Counted from the stretch's first letter, positions 50,830-59,808 are shown. The stretch: 64,000 nucleotides of DNA from Paenibacillus xylanilyticus (GCF_009664365.1 NZ_CP044310.1:879001-943000); one strand, 5' to 3'. The notes: generated by a model from the letters alone, not told the origin. Program-made: numbers and translations.

Positions 50830-53106
50830 CTATAAATAAGCCATCTCGTTGAGTTCATCCTTCGAGACGTTTTTGTCTTTGGATATGACATTTGGCCGAC
50901 CTGTCTGCCGTTGCTCCTTGTTCCACTGCGTAAACAAAGTCTCGAGAGTTTGCATCTGATGATTACGGGCGATGTCCTGGATGTTGGTCACCCGGTACAG
51001 GTTACCTCGTTTGTTCCGCAGGGATTGTACCCATACACACTCCAGGGTCAGGTCGTCGCTAATGGGCAGATTGATCTCATAGCTCAATTCTTGATGTGAT
51101 GTCTCCAGCAGAACATATTCATAGTTGAAATCAAGCAGGGTAACGGCTCCATGCATTGGCGTGTCCACTGTACGGTTGACTGCAATACGTGCCAGCTTCC
51201 GGTTGGATATAAACTCACTCTGCCCCCGGCGCACAAAGTTCAGGCGAATGTCCTCGAACGTACTGATATCCTTGTCCAGCTTCTGAGGAAGCGTGGGCTC
51301 GCGGTCATAGATAATGTGCAGCAGCTGCCGCTGCTGCTCTTCTTTAATTTCCTTGACGATAAAAGCATATTTCCAACGATCGCCGATGGATGCAACGTGA
51401 GCGACCTTGCCTGTAAATTCACTTGCATATCGATCGTTAACCAGCTTGATGCCAACCTCCATATCACTCGGAATATATTTGGGCATATCGAGCATCACGG
51501 ATATTCCGCCTTCCGAGAGATCATGAGTCATACAGGAGATCGTCTCGCCTTCGGTCGTAATCGTGCAGTCCACAGAAGCGAGTGAGCGCTCATGGTTTCG
51601 GAACACTTTACGTCCGGCCAGGAAGAAGATGGACATCATAATGTTATAGAAGTTGATCAGCAGCCAGTACAGCACGACCAGAAAACCGATGGTGCCCTGA
51701 CTAAACGTCCAGTGAATGCAGTTCACGATACCGATGATGGATAGGACAGCCAGAATCAGATGGGGAATCATTTGTTTGATCTGATAGTTACGATCATCAT
51801 TTTGCGCACCGTCCTTGCGGGTAACGACGAATTTGTTCATCGTAATGCCAAGCGTCTCCAGAATGACAGCAGGCAGCAGGGACGGGAACAGGATGGTTTC
51901 ATAGACATTGGTCCATTTGGTTGTTCGGATATTGCCCGATAGCATGCGCAGACAGGTATTGGTCAGGAGGTACATCGGCAGCCAAAATATTAAAATTTCA
52001 AGTATGGTGCATTTCACAACAAGAATGCCGAAGACGGCAAACAGGATCGGCGACATGATATACAGCAATCTCTTCAGCCCGGAATACCAATAGGTTATGG
52101 AAGAAATATAATTTAATTTTTGGGCAAAACTCAAACCTTTCTTGAACAGCAGATTCATCTTCTTACCTGTCTGGATACAACCGCGTGCCCAGCGCTGACG
52201 CTGCTTGATTAAGCTCTTCAAGTCGCCAGGGGCAAGCCCGGATGCCAGTACCTTGTTGGTTGCGAAGCAGCGATACCCTTTGCTCTGCATCTCGATGCCT
52301 GTTGCAAAATCCTCCGTAATGGAACCAGTGTAGAATCCACCAACGTCTTCCAATGCCTGTCTGGAGAGCACCGTATTGGTTCCGCCGTAGATTACGGAAT
52401 TGGATTTGTTGCGTCCAACCTGCACGTCACGGTAGAAATAATCCTGCTCATTCGGAATCCGGTTCTCGGAGTACAGATTGTACTGGAATTGATCGGGATT
52501 GTAGAAGCTTTGCGGTGTCTGCACGAAACCGATCTTTTCTCCTGTCAGAAAATACGGCACACAGGACGTCAGAAAATCATGCTTCGGAATCATGTCGGCA
52601 TCAAAGGTGACGATCAGGGGGGAAGAAGTATGTTTCATGGCGTTGTTGAGATTACCAGCCTTGGCGTGTTTGTGCTCAGTCCGGGTCAGGTAGTTAATGC
52701 CCAGATGGGCGGCAAGCTTCCGCATCTCGGGACGATTGGAATCGTCACACAGATGGATATGTACTTTGGAACGGTCCGGATAATCCATATTGAGACAGCC
52801 GTTAATCGTTTTGAAGAGCAGGGAAGTGGGTTCATTGTAGGTCGCAATAAAGACATCCACATCCGGATATAACGCCTCGTCTACTACGGGAAGCTCAGGA
52901 TATTCAAGCCGGGTCATATTGTAAAAGTGGACGGCCAGTTCGAACATGCCGATGAGTTCGACAATAAGGAGGGCAAGACCAGCGGTCACGGCGAGAGGGC
53001 CATGGCCGAAAGGAATGGTGAAGAACGTACGCCAAATGACGTAAATACAAGACATGATCACCGTTGCCGTGACCAGAATCTTGTTGCGTGTACTTAAATA
53101 ATTCAA
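50830..53106 (-). CDS. BcsA-like beta-glycan synthase with PilZ domain
   Basis: A 758-residue processive family-2 glycosyltransferase. Two N-terminal helices, then the GT2 domain with DDS (121-123), DAD (169-171), TED (264-266) and QRQRW (302-306), the full D,D,D,QxxRW set. Four to six more helices follow, and a PilZ domain has RNHER (R503, R507) and DLSEGG (529-534), matching RxxxR and [D/N]xSxxG for cyclic di-GMP binding. This is the architecture of cellulose synthase BcsA. After PilZ come about 160 extra residues resembling a second, degenerate PilZ-like domain. TTG start with AGAGAGG. It heads a four-gene operon; no cellulase gene (BcsZ) is present. Confidence 0.9.
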   Translation of the reverse strand: MNYLSTRNKILVTATVIMSCIYVIWRTFFTIPFGHGPLAVTAGLALLIVELIGMFELAVHFYNMTRLEYPELPVVDEALYPDVDVFIATYNEPTSLLFKTINGCLNMDYPDRSKVHIHLCDDSNRPEMRKLAAHLGINYLTRTEHKHAKAGNLNNAMKHTSSPLIVTFDADMIPKHDFLTSCVPYFLTGEKIGFVQTPQSFYNPDQFQYNLYSENRIPNEQDYFYRDVQVGRNKSNSVIYGGTNTVLSRQALEDVGGFYTGSITEDFATGIEMQSKGYRCFATNKVLASGLAPGDLKSLIKQRQRWARGCIQTGKKMNLLFKKGLSFAQKLNYISSITYWYSGLKRLLYIMSPILFAVFGILVVKCTILEILIFWLPMYLLTNTCLRMLSGNIRTTKWTNVYETILFPSLLPAVILETLGITMNKFVVTRKDGAQNDDRNYQIKQMIPHLILAVLSIIGIVNCIHWTFSQGTIGFLVVLYWLLINFYNIMMSIFFLAGRKVFRNHERSLASVDCTITTEGETISCMTHDLSEGGISVMLDMPKYIPSDMEVGIKLVNDRYASEFTGKVAHVASIGDRWKYAFIVKEIKEEQQRQLLHIIYDREPTLPQKLDKDISTFEDIRLNFVRRGQSEFISNRKLARIAVNRTVDTPMHGAVTLLDFNYEYVLLETSHQELSYEINLPISDDLTLECVWVQSLRNKRGNLYRVTNIQDIARNHQMQTLETLFTQWNKEQRQTGRPNVISKDKNVSKDELNEMAYL

Positions 53107-53126
53107 TGGAATACCTCTCTCTGATG

Positions 53127-53194
53127 ATTCTGAAATGGAGCTGCACTGAAAAGGACGAGCTTATTGTACTAAAGCATTCTGAACAAATTCTGAA
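53127..53194 (-). promoter_or_regulatory. Upstream region of the polysaccharide operon with ATTCTGAA repeats
   Basis: The octamer ATTCTGAA occurs at 53127-53134, 53176-53183 and 53187-53194. The last two are 11 bp apart, one helical turn, so a regulator could bind both on one face. No GEMM-type c-di-GMP riboswitch motif was found in the leader. A weak -10 TACAAT (minus strand) lies between the copies. Confidence 0.35.
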
Positions 53195-53389
53195 AAAAAC
53201 ACTAGGACCTTCGCTGTGTAATGTTAAAAAAGCGCGATTTATCTCCTTGAATATGTCGTATGGTGATAATTATTGTAGTTATTTGTCGAATAATGCGCAA
53301 TATGTTTGTTGTATTCTGATCCTAAAATAGCTTGAGAACGAAGTGACAGAAGAGATGATGAGGAAGAAATAGGAAGGTTTGGAGCAACA

Positions 53390-53421
53390 AAAAAAAGCGA
53401 GCAGGGGCGCTCGCCTTTTTT
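53390..53421. terminator. Bidirectional terminator downstream of the CBS gene
   Basis: GCGAGC/GCTCGC stem flanked by eight T on the minus strand and six T on the plus strand. It ends the CBS-protein transcript from the minus strand. Confidence 0.85.
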
Positions 53422-53463
53422 ACATCTGTCTGCAGGGAAAACTGCAGGTGGCATCACATTACA

Positions 53464-53871
53464 TTAATCAGAAATATTGCGGGTGTAATACTCAATAATA
53501 TCCTTGCGCCGGATAATGCCAAGAAAGACGCGGTCCACGTCCACGACAGGCACGAAATTCTGGTCCGCTGCCAGCGTCAGCATATCCTCCATTTCAGCTT
53601 TGATGAAGACGCATTCATTATATACCCGGTTGCTGATCTCATTCACCTGAACCTGATCCATGTTATCAAACGTCAGTCCAGGGGTGCTCCGCATTTTCCA
53701 TAACAAATCGCCTTCGGACAGGGTCGCAACATATTTTCCGTCCTGATCAATCACGGGAATGGCGGTATAATGCTGTGCTTCAAGCTGTTCGAGTGCTTCC
53801 TTCATGGAAGCGGAGGACTTGATATAAGCCACTTCGTCTTTGGGGAGTAAAAAATAGCTGATTTCCATCAT
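53464..53871 (-). CDS. CBS-pair protein (CbpB/DarB-like)
   Basis: A 135-residue stand-alone pair of CBS domains: residues 10-60 (SMKEALEQLEAQHYTAIPVIDQDGKYVATLSEGDLLW) and 75-130 (CVFIKAEMEDMLTLAADQNFVPVVDVDRVFLGIIRRKDIIEY). CBS pairs bind adenine nucleotides. Size and the YTAIPV motif recall the cyclic-di-AMP receptor CbpB/DarB of Bacillus and Listeria, but nucleotide identity cannot be read from the sequence. Two adjacent ATG codons; the second has better spacing from AAAGGAG. Confidence 0.8.
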   Translation of the reverse strand: MMEISYFLLPKDEVAYIKSSASMKEALEQLEAQHYTAIPVIDQDGKYVATLSEGDLLWKMRSTPGLTFDNMDQVQVNEISNRVYNECVFIKAEMEDMLTLAADQNFVPVVDVDRVFLGIIRRKDIIEYYTRNISD

Positions 53872-54016
53872 CGGGCTCCTTTGCCTGTAGTTTCACTCTC
53901 CTTATTTAAACATATTATGTGAGCATTCGGCTATTTTTAATGATAAATTCGTCAGATTTGTTCCATTGTTTCAGGGGCTCTGGAAATCTATAGTATATAG
54001 TAGAGGTGATCTGACT

Positions 54017-56134
54017 ATGAAAAAATCAAAACGAAAAATCATATATGGCTTACTCCCCCTTCTGTTTGCTGGCGGAATTGGAGCGTATTTATACATGCAA
54101 AGCAGCAAGGCAGAGGAAGCGAAACCGGAGGCAACCGTAGACCAATACATACAGCATCTGCAGAAGCAGGAATTTAATCAGCTATATTCATTAATGACGC
54201 CAGCGTCGCTGGATGAGTCCGGGATGAACCGGGAACAGTTTGTAGAGAAGTACAGTGCCATCTATTCGGGAATGGAGGTCTCAGCCGTGAAGGCGGAAGT
54301 GAAGCCCAAGGTAACGGACACGGCGGAAAGTGGCAGTACATCAGAGAATCAGGACAAAGGGGAACCGAACACGGGTAAATTGGAGCAGAATCCGGATGCC
54401 TATGAAGTGGATTACCACTTACAGCTAACAACCTTCCTTGGGGAAGTAAACGAAACACAGACACTCAAGCTTGTCCGGCAGGAAACCGAGGACGGCACGA
54501 AAGTGTGGCGGATTAACTGGCAGCCTTCCATGATCCTGAGCGACATGATTCAAGGAAGCAAAGTCAGGGTGAGGACACTCCTGCCGGAACGCGGTGATAT
54601 CGTGGACCGGGACGGTTTGCCTCTGGCTACCAAGGGAACGGTGAACGAGTGGGGCATCGTGCCGGAGAAGCTGGGTGACAACCCGGATGCCATGATTGCC
54701 CGAATTGCGAAGCATTATAAGGTGACAGAAGATGTGATTAACAACGCCCTGTCCCAAAAGTGGGTGAAGCCGGAGTATTTTGTCCCGATCGGTTCAACTG
54801 AGGACTACAATATTCCTGAACAATTAAGTGGGGTGAAGCTGCAGTCCAAGGAAATCCGCTATTATCCGCTTGGTGCATCGGCAGCGCATCTGATTGGTTA
54901 TGTGCGTAAGGTGACTCAGGAAGATCTGGAGAAGGATACGGAAGGATATTACCGCGCCGAGGATTGGATCGGAAGAGCCGGACTGGAGCAGTCAATGGAG
55001 AAGCAGCTCCGCGGCGAGCGCGGGGGCGTAATCGAAATCACGGACGAAACCGGCAAAGTCCTCTCGGAGCTTATTCGCAAGGACGCGGTAAACGGACAAA
55101 AAGTGCAGTTGACCATCAGCGCGGAGACACAGTCGGAACTGTATAAGGCGTTATCAAGTGACGGAGATGCAGGAGCAGCCGTGCTTATGAATCCGGCTGA
55201 TGGGCACCTGCTCGCCCTGGCCAGTGCACCCGCCTACAATCCGAACAAAATGGTTACAGGACTCACTCAGGCGGAGTGGGACGCGTATTCAGCAGATGAA
55301 CGGCTTCCTTTTATTAATCGATTCACCAATCGGTATGCACCAGGTTCAACCTTCAAAGCGATTACGGCAGCAGCGGGATTAATGGAAAAGGTCACAACGG
55401 CGGATAAAACCCATGAGATCTCCGGTCTGCAATGGCGCAAGGATGAGAGCTGGGGCGGATATTATGTCAAGCGGGTGAAGAGTTTAACCCCAGTAAATAT
55501 GGTTGATGCACTGGTCTATTCGGATAATATTTACTTTGCTCAAGAGGCGCTGGAGATGGGCAGCAAACGGTTTATAGAAGGAATCCAGAAGTTTGGTTTT
55601 GGAGATAACTTCGGCCTGGATGAACTATATCTGAAGCCGAGCCAATACGCGAATGAAGCGAATCTGGATCTGGCCTCCGAGGTATTGCTTGCCGACACGT
55701 CCTATGGACAGGGCGAAATGCTGATGTCGCCGATCCATCTGGCGTCGTCCTTCACTCCTTTTATTAATGAAGGAAAAATGGTGAAGCCTGTTCTGATCGA
55801 AGGGAAGGAAACCTCTAAACCCGAGGTAATTATTACTCCTGAGGCTGCGAACACGGTCAAGGATGCTTTGGTTCAGGTGGTGTCTCGTTCGGGAGGAACG
55901 GCTCACGCACTGAACTCGCTTCCAGGGGAGCTGGCGGCCAAGACCGGAACAGCAGAGCTGAAGGCGAAAAAGGGCGAGAATGGCCTGGAGAACGGATTCG
56001 TTGTTGTGTTTGACACGCAATCCCCCAGCTTCCTGATCTCGGCGGTCATTGAAGGCGTGAATGGCCGGGGCGGCAGCCACTATGTGGTGGATAAGCTCAA
56101 GCCTTTCCTGGAAAAGCTGGAATCGACTCTGTAA
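54017..56134 (+). CDS. Penicillin-binding protein 2a/PBP3-type transpeptidase
   Basis: A 705-residue class B PBP. One N-terminal membrane helix (about 10-28), an NTF2-like MecA_N domain (about 40-180, ATVDQYIQHLQKQEFNQLYSLMT), a dimerisation domain (190-350, PERGDIVDRDGLPLA) and the transpeptidase domain with SxxK (S444-TFK), SDN (S502) and KTGT (K642). It cross-links peptidoglycan outside the membrane. The MecA_N domain puts it in the PBP2a/B. subtilis PbpC group, often of lower beta-lactam affinity; resistance itself cannot be inferred. ATG 54017 follows AGAGGTGAT; the frame opens 17 codons earlier. Confidence 0.92.
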   Translation: MKKSKRKIIYGLLPLLFAGGIGAYLYMQSSKAEEAKPEATVDQYIQHLQKQEFNQLYSLMTPASLDESGMNREQFVEKYSAIYSGMEVSAVKAEVKPKVTDTAESGSTSENQDKGEPNTGKLEQNPDAYEVDYHLQLTTFLGEVNETQTLKLVRQETEDGTKVWRINWQPSMILSDMIQGSKVRVRTLLPERGDIVDRDGLPLATKGTVNEWGIVPEKLGDNPDAMIARIAKHYKVTEDVINNALSQKWVKPEYFVPIGSTEDYNIPEQLSGVKLQSKEIRYYPLGASAAHLIGYVRKVTQEDLEKDTEGYYRAEDWIGRAGLEQSMEKQLRGERGGVIEITDETGKVLSELIRKDAVNGQKVQLTISAETQSELYKALSSDGDAGAAVLMNPADGHLLALASAPAYNPNKMVTGLTQAEWDAYSADERLPFINRFTNRYAPGSTFKAITAAAGLMEKVTTADKTHEISGLQWRKDESWGGYYVKRVKSLTPVNMVDALVYSDNIYFAQEALEMGSKRFIEGIQKFGFGDNFGLDELYLKPSQYANEANLDLASEVLLADTSYGQGEMLMSPIHLASSFTPFINEGKMVKPVLIEGKETSKPEVIITPEAANTVKDALVQVVSRSGGTAHALNSLPGELAAKTGTAELKAKKGENGLENGFVVVFDTQSPSFLISAVIEGVNGRGGSHYVVDKLKPFLEKLESTL

Positions 56135-56208
56135 AACCTTGGCGTTGACAGGCACTATCCGAAATGTTATTTTGTGGTAGAATCTACTCTGTTGGATTGA
56201 GGTGGTCG

Positions 56209-56631
56209 ATGGTGGCTGTTCGCGCCAAGCAGATTTTTGTCAATTTACCTGTCAAGGATCTGAAGAAATCGGTTGATTTTTTTACCAACGTAGGATTTGA
56301 GTTTGATGCGAATTTTACAGATGAATCTGCTACCTGCATGATCATTGGGGACAACATGTATGCCATGCTGCTGGTGGAGGAACGGTTCCAATCCTTTATT
56401 TCAAAAGACATCTCGAATGCGGCGAGTACGGCAGAAGTCATTGTAGCCTTATCGGTGGATAGCCGCGAAGAGGTGGATACCATTGTGCAAGCTGCTCTGG
56501 ATGCTGGCGGCAAGCCCTATAATGATCCCCAGGATCATGGATTCATGTACGGATGGAGCTTTCAGGATCCGGATGATCACCTCTGGGAAGTTACCTATAT
56601 GGATCTTAGCGCATTTCCAACACAAGAGTAG
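56209..56631 (+). CDS. VOC family (glyoxalase/bleomycin-resistance-like) protein
   Basis: A 140-residue vicinal-oxygen-chelate protein: KQIFVNLPVKDLKKSVDFFTNVGFEF at the N-terminus and DHGFMYGWSFQDPDDHLWEVTYMD at the C-terminus, typical of the YaeR/extradiol-like family. Stand-alone members bind metals or small ligands and most have unknown substrates. ATG 56209 and GTG 56212 both follow GAGGTGG closely; the exact start is uncertain by one codon. Confidence 0.85.
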   Translation: MVAVRAKQIFVNLPVKDLKKSVDFFTNVGFEFDANFTDESATCMIIGDNMYAMLLVEERFQSFISKDISNAASTAEVIVALSVDSREEVDTIVQAALDAGGKPYNDPQDHGFMYGWSFQDPDDHLWEVTYMDLSAFPTQE

Positions 56632-56657
56632 AGTAGAACATACCTGGATAGATCACG

Positions 56658-56688
56658 CCTTCCTACGATATAGTAGGGAGGTTTTTTG
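56658..56688 (+). terminator. Terminator of the VOC gene
   Basis: CCTTCCTAC/GTAGGGAGG (one wobble) and six T. Confidence 0.88.
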
Positions 56689-56783
56689 TCTATTTCTATA
56701 AAACTACACATTCACACATCCAGATCGATATGGACATGAATAGGATAACGCAGGTTTGAAAAACGATTGACAGGGAGATGGCC

Positions 56784-56960
56784 ATGACTCGTTCAAACGT
56801 AAAAAGTTATCGTTACCGTGTGGGGAAAAGGCAGTATATTGTCATTCAGATCCACCAAACCGCCAAAGGGTATGCCGAGACAGGCAATGTGCTCGCAAGT
56901 AACGCTGTAAATATACAGATCAAGAAGCAGAAGGGCCGGCGTTCATCAAGCAAAAGATAA
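56784..56960 (+). CDS. Tiny basic protein 1 (58 residues)
   Basis: A 58-residue protein beginning MTRSNVKSYRYRVGKR and ending KKQKGRRSSSKR; the middle is TGNVLASNAVNIQIKK. Very basic and polar, without a membrane helix. ATG 56784 follows GGGAG; an ATG two codons earlier abuts the site. I do not know the family. It is followed at 57042 by a second small basic gene with its own ribosome site, and both end before one terminator, so they form a two-gene unit. Nucleic-acid binding or a spore-core/coat role would fit the composition but is not shown. Confidence 0.55.
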   Translation: MTRSNVKSYRYRVGKRQYIVIQIHQTAKGYAETGNVLASNAVNIQIKKQKGRRSSSKR

Positions 56961-57041
56961 ACGGGTCGCTCGGGTAGTAGTAATGAGCAGATCCGGAGCA
57001 GCGTAACATAACGGGATATATCATCATAGGGGGATGGTACG

Positions 57042-57224
57042 ATGAGCACACGAAAGAGACAGAAGCATGCGAAACAGGTTAACCGGGTAGAGGTGGACAA
57101 AAGCCGTTTGAAATTCCAGGCTCGTCAGTCGGCCAAAGCTTCTGTTGGACAGGGCGGAAATGCATTTGCCATCAATGCGAATGAACTGGGCAACATTCGG
57201 GTACGTGCAGGACAACAGGGGTGA
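57042..57224 (+). CDS. Tiny basic protein 2 (60 residues)
   Basis: A 60-residue protein with a lysine/arginine-rich first half (MSTRKRQKHAKQVNR) and a neutral Gly/Asn/Ala-rich second half (GQGGNAFAINANELGNIRVR). The N-A-x-N-x-I-like pattern near the C-terminus loosely parallels protein 1 (LASNAVNIQIKK), so the two may be distant paralogues. Ribosome site AGGGGGATGG just before the ATG. A strong terminator follows 6 bases after the stop, which supports a real gene. Confidence 0.55.
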   Translation: MSTRKRQKHAKQVNRVEVDKSRLKFQARQSAKASVGQGGNAFAINANELGNIRVRAGQQG

Positions 57225-57229
57225 ATTGC

Positions 57230-57263
57230 AAAGGGATACCGTGCGGGCGGTATCCCTTTTTTA
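57230..57263 (+). terminator. Terminator of the small-protein unit
   Basis: 12-bp perfect stem AAAGGGATACCG/CGGTATCCCTTT and six T. Confidence 0.92.
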
Positions 57264-57392
57264 TGTCCACCAGCAAGGCACCATTTACATCAGAATAACA
57301 TATGGTGTATTTTACCTTTTTGCTATATGATAAGTGTCGATTCATGTAAAAATAGCAAACATACATACGTTCTTTTTGATGGAGGGATCAGG

Positions 57393-58637
57393 GTGTATTG
57401 TCACGTATGTGGGACCAAAAGCAGTCCGGGGGATAGCACATGCAGAAAGTGTAGAACAAAATTATTAGATCCAAGCTCTACAGAGGAACAGATTTGGGCG
57501 GAAACCGCAGTGGGACTGGAGAACGGAACGGGAAACACCGATCATTCGTTATCGAGACAACAGCAGCCTGCACCCCAGCAGAGCCATAAAGGTCCGGGGC
57601 GAGCATTCAGCTGGATCATCCCATTGCTGTTGGCAGCGTTAATGGGAGCCCTGCTGACGTATTATTACAACCAGGAAAGCCGTATAAATGCAGAGGTACA
57701 ATCGCTGCATCAACAAGCGGAAAAAGCTGCGCTGGATGGGAAATATGCAGAAGCTCTGCAGCTGCTGGACACGGCCATCGCCAAACGCCCGAACTACGAT
57801 GCGCTGATGCAGGATCGTCAGATTACGGTGAAAGCGTCCAATCTGATGAATCAGTTAGATGAAGCAGCAGTGAGTTTGAAGACGGGCAAGCTGTCCGCAG
57901 GGGATAAAACCATTCAGGCGGTAACCAAAGAACTGAAAGAGCGGGAGGAACCCGTTTTTGGCAAGGTACGAGCAGCATTGAACAACAGAAAGGTCACACT
58001 TTCCGTATTGAAGGTGAAGAAGGAAATCGATGGTTTGACCACCGTAGAGGCTCTCGCGGAGAAGCTAGATACGGTGTCGAAGCTGAAAGGCAATGAAGCC
58101 CAGGCCGTGCAGAAACAAATTATCGACAAGCTGGCGGGGATTAGCTATAAGCAGGCTGAACAGCAAGTGAAGAAAAAGGATTTTACGGCTGCCCTGCAGA
58201 CCGTGGATCAAGGACTGTCCTACGCACCGGAGGATGACAAACTTACCGCATACCGGGAGCGAGTGCTGAGTGAGAAAAAGGCGTTTGAGAAAGCGGAAGC
58301 GGAACGGATTCAGTTGGCTGAGCAGCAGGCTGCCGAAGAGGATTTGAAAAATCGGACGGCTGCCGTTAGCGTCGTTAACGTGGATGCGGCACTGGATAAC
58401 TATGGAGACCTGTACATTAGCGGTTCAATCATAAACAATGCAACGAGACCGATCTCGTCCGTTACGATTATGGTTGATATCTATGGAATGGATGGCACCT
58501 ATCTGGGTCAGACCTATGTTGATGTGTATCCAAGCTGGCTGGAAGTGGGCGAAGAAGGTTTCTTCGAAACCTACTATTATGGTGTGTACGAGGAAGCGCA
58601 GGTCTCTGTTGTGAATGCAACGTGGTATCTGGAATAG
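57393..58637 (+). CDS. Zinc-ribbon membrane protein with TPR and FxLYD-like domain
   Basis: A 414-residue protein. N-terminal zinc ribbon with C3, C6, C17, C20 (YCHVCG, CRKC) in the cytoplasm, a Gln/Pro/Ser linker, one membrane helix (about 71-91, FSWIIPLLLAALMGALLTYYY), then an outer helical region with TPR-like repeats (DGKYAEALQLLDTAIAKRPNY, KKDFTAALQTVDQGLSYAPED) and a C-terminal beta domain (AALDNYGDLYISGSIINNATRPISSVTIMVDIY) of the FxLYD type. Start GTG 57393 after GGAGGG; upstream codons are open but lack a ribosome site. An HtrA-like protease gene follows after 14 bases, so the two probably act together on cell-envelope stress. Confidence 0.75.
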   Translation: MYCHVCGTKSSPGDSTCRKCRTKLLDPSSTEEQIWAETAVGLENGTGNTDHSLSRQQQPAPQQSHKGPGRAFSWIIPLLLAALMGALLTYYYNQESRINAEVQSLHQQAEKAALDGKYAEALQLLDTAIAKRPNYDALMQDRQITVKASNLMNQLDEAAVSLKTGKLSAGDKTIQAVTKELKEREEPVFGKVRAALNNRKVTLSVLKVKKEIDGLTTVEALAEKLDTVSKLKGNEAQAVQKQIIDKLAGISYKQAEQQVKKKDFTAALQTVDQGLSYAPEDDKLTAYRERVLSEKKAFEKAEAERIQLAEQQAAEEDLKNRTAAVSVVNVDAALDNYGDLYISGSIINNATRPISSVTIMVDIYGMDGTYLGQTYVDVYPSWLEVGEEGFFETYYYGVYEEAQVSVVNATWYLE

Positions 58638-58651
58638 GAGGACAGGTTGGA

Positions 58652-59800
58652 ATGGCCAAACGAACATGGAGTACGATCATATCCTGTGCCATCATTATTG
58701 GTGCCGGAGCAGGAGGCGTGTTCTGGATACATCAGCATTCGGAGAAGCAGCTGCAGGGTGGCCCCAGACTGGCTGTCGTCGCAGCGCAGGAAGCAGAAAC
58801 GACAACAGCGAAGACAGCTTCCGATTCCAATGTGAAGAAGACACGCAAACAGATCATTGAAGATAGCCAGAAGAAGGTAGTCACGATTGAGAGCGGCATC
58901 GGGCTGGGTTCGGGCTTTCTCTACAACGACAAAGGCGATGTGATAACCAACGCGCATGTGGTGGAAGGCTCCAAAGAGGTAACGGTCCGCACACTTAACC
59001 ATGAGGAATTTCAAGGAACAGTGATTGGAATTGGGGAAGAGACGGATGTGGCTGTTGTCCGAGTGCCTGGTTTACAGAAGCTGACACCGCTAACCATTGC
59101 CAAATCCAAAGCCGAGACCGGAGACGAGGTACTGGCACTGGGGAGTCCGCTGGGGCTCGAAAATACGGTGACCACAGGCATTATTAGCGGTGTGGGCCGG
59201 AGCTTCGAAATTCCGCCTTACATTTATAGTAACCTGTATCAGATCTCGGCTCCCATAACCCATGGCAACAGCGGGGGACCGTTAATCCACGCAGAGACAG
59301 GTGAAGTACTCGGCATTAATTCGGCTGTTGTGGAGCAGGAGGGCGGCATTGGTTTCAGCATTCCGATCACCAGTGTACTGAAACAGGTGCAGGCCTGGTC
59401 CGAGAAGCCCAACACGACAACGGTGGTACAGACGAATGGTGGAGGTAACAAGGCAGCATCAGGAACCTCTGCCGAAGCAGAGGGATTGGTGACCAGCTTC
59501 TATCTGAGTCTGAACGAGAGTGATTACGTTACCGCTTATGCATTGCTGGGCAGTGAATGGCAGAGCGGTACGAGTTATGCCAAGTTTCGCGAAGGATACC
59601 TGAATACAAGCTATGTAACGATTAGCGGAATTTCTTCCTCCAATCATGGGAATGATGAGATGGAGGTTACGGCTACCATTACGGCGGATGAACGCAGAGA
59701 CAGCGAATATGTGACCTCGAAGTACAAGGTTACGTATCAGCTCGGTTACGAGAATGGTCAGTTGAAAATATTGCACGGTCAAGGAAAAAAGATTAAATAA
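58652..59800 (+). CDS. HtrA/DegP-like trypsin-type serine protease without PDZ
   Basis: A 382-residue membrane-anchored protease. One N-terminal helix (about 6-24), a linker, and an S1C protease domain with the complete triad H102 (TNAHVV), D132 (DVAVVRV) and S207 (GNSGGP). Family landmarks are GSGFLYNDKGDVITNAHVVEG, VLALGSPLGLENTVTTGIISG and GIGFSIPI. Where HtrA proteins have a PDZ domain, this one has a Gln/Gly/Ala linker (about 265-280) and an NTF2/DUF4878-like domain (SEAEGLVTSFYLSLNESDYVTAYALLG-like to the end). Co-transcribed with the zinc-ribbon protein. Activity is likely regulated differently from classical HtrA. Confidence 0.85.
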   Translation: MAKRTWSTIISCAIIIGAGAGGVFWIHQHSEKQLQGGPRLAVVAAQEAETTTAKTASDSNVKKTRKQIIEDSQKKVVTIESGIGLGSGFLYNDKGDVITNAHVVEGSKEVTVRTLNHEEFQGTVIGIGEETDVAVVRVPGLQKLTPLTIAKSKAETGDEVLALGSPLGLENTVTTGIISGVGRSFEIPPYIYSNLYQISAPITHGNSGGPLIHAETGEVLGINSAVVEQEGGIGFSIPITSVLKQVQAWSEKPNTTTVVQTNGGGNKAASGTSAEAEGLVTSFYLSLNESDYVTAYALLGSEWQSGTSYAKFREGYLNTSYVTISGISSSNHGNDEMEVTATITADERRDSEYVTSKYKVTYQLGYENGQLKILHGQGKKIK

Positions 59801-59808
59801 TTTAATTC

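Noticed and set aside
53176..53194. ATTCTGAA repeats as a CRISPR-like or iteron array
   Set aside because: Only three copies with unequal spacing; at most a regulator site.
53107..53330. c-di-GMP (GEMM) riboswitch before the PilZ synthase gene
   Set aside because: No GEMM core such as CACGCACAGGGCAAACC is seen on the minus strand.
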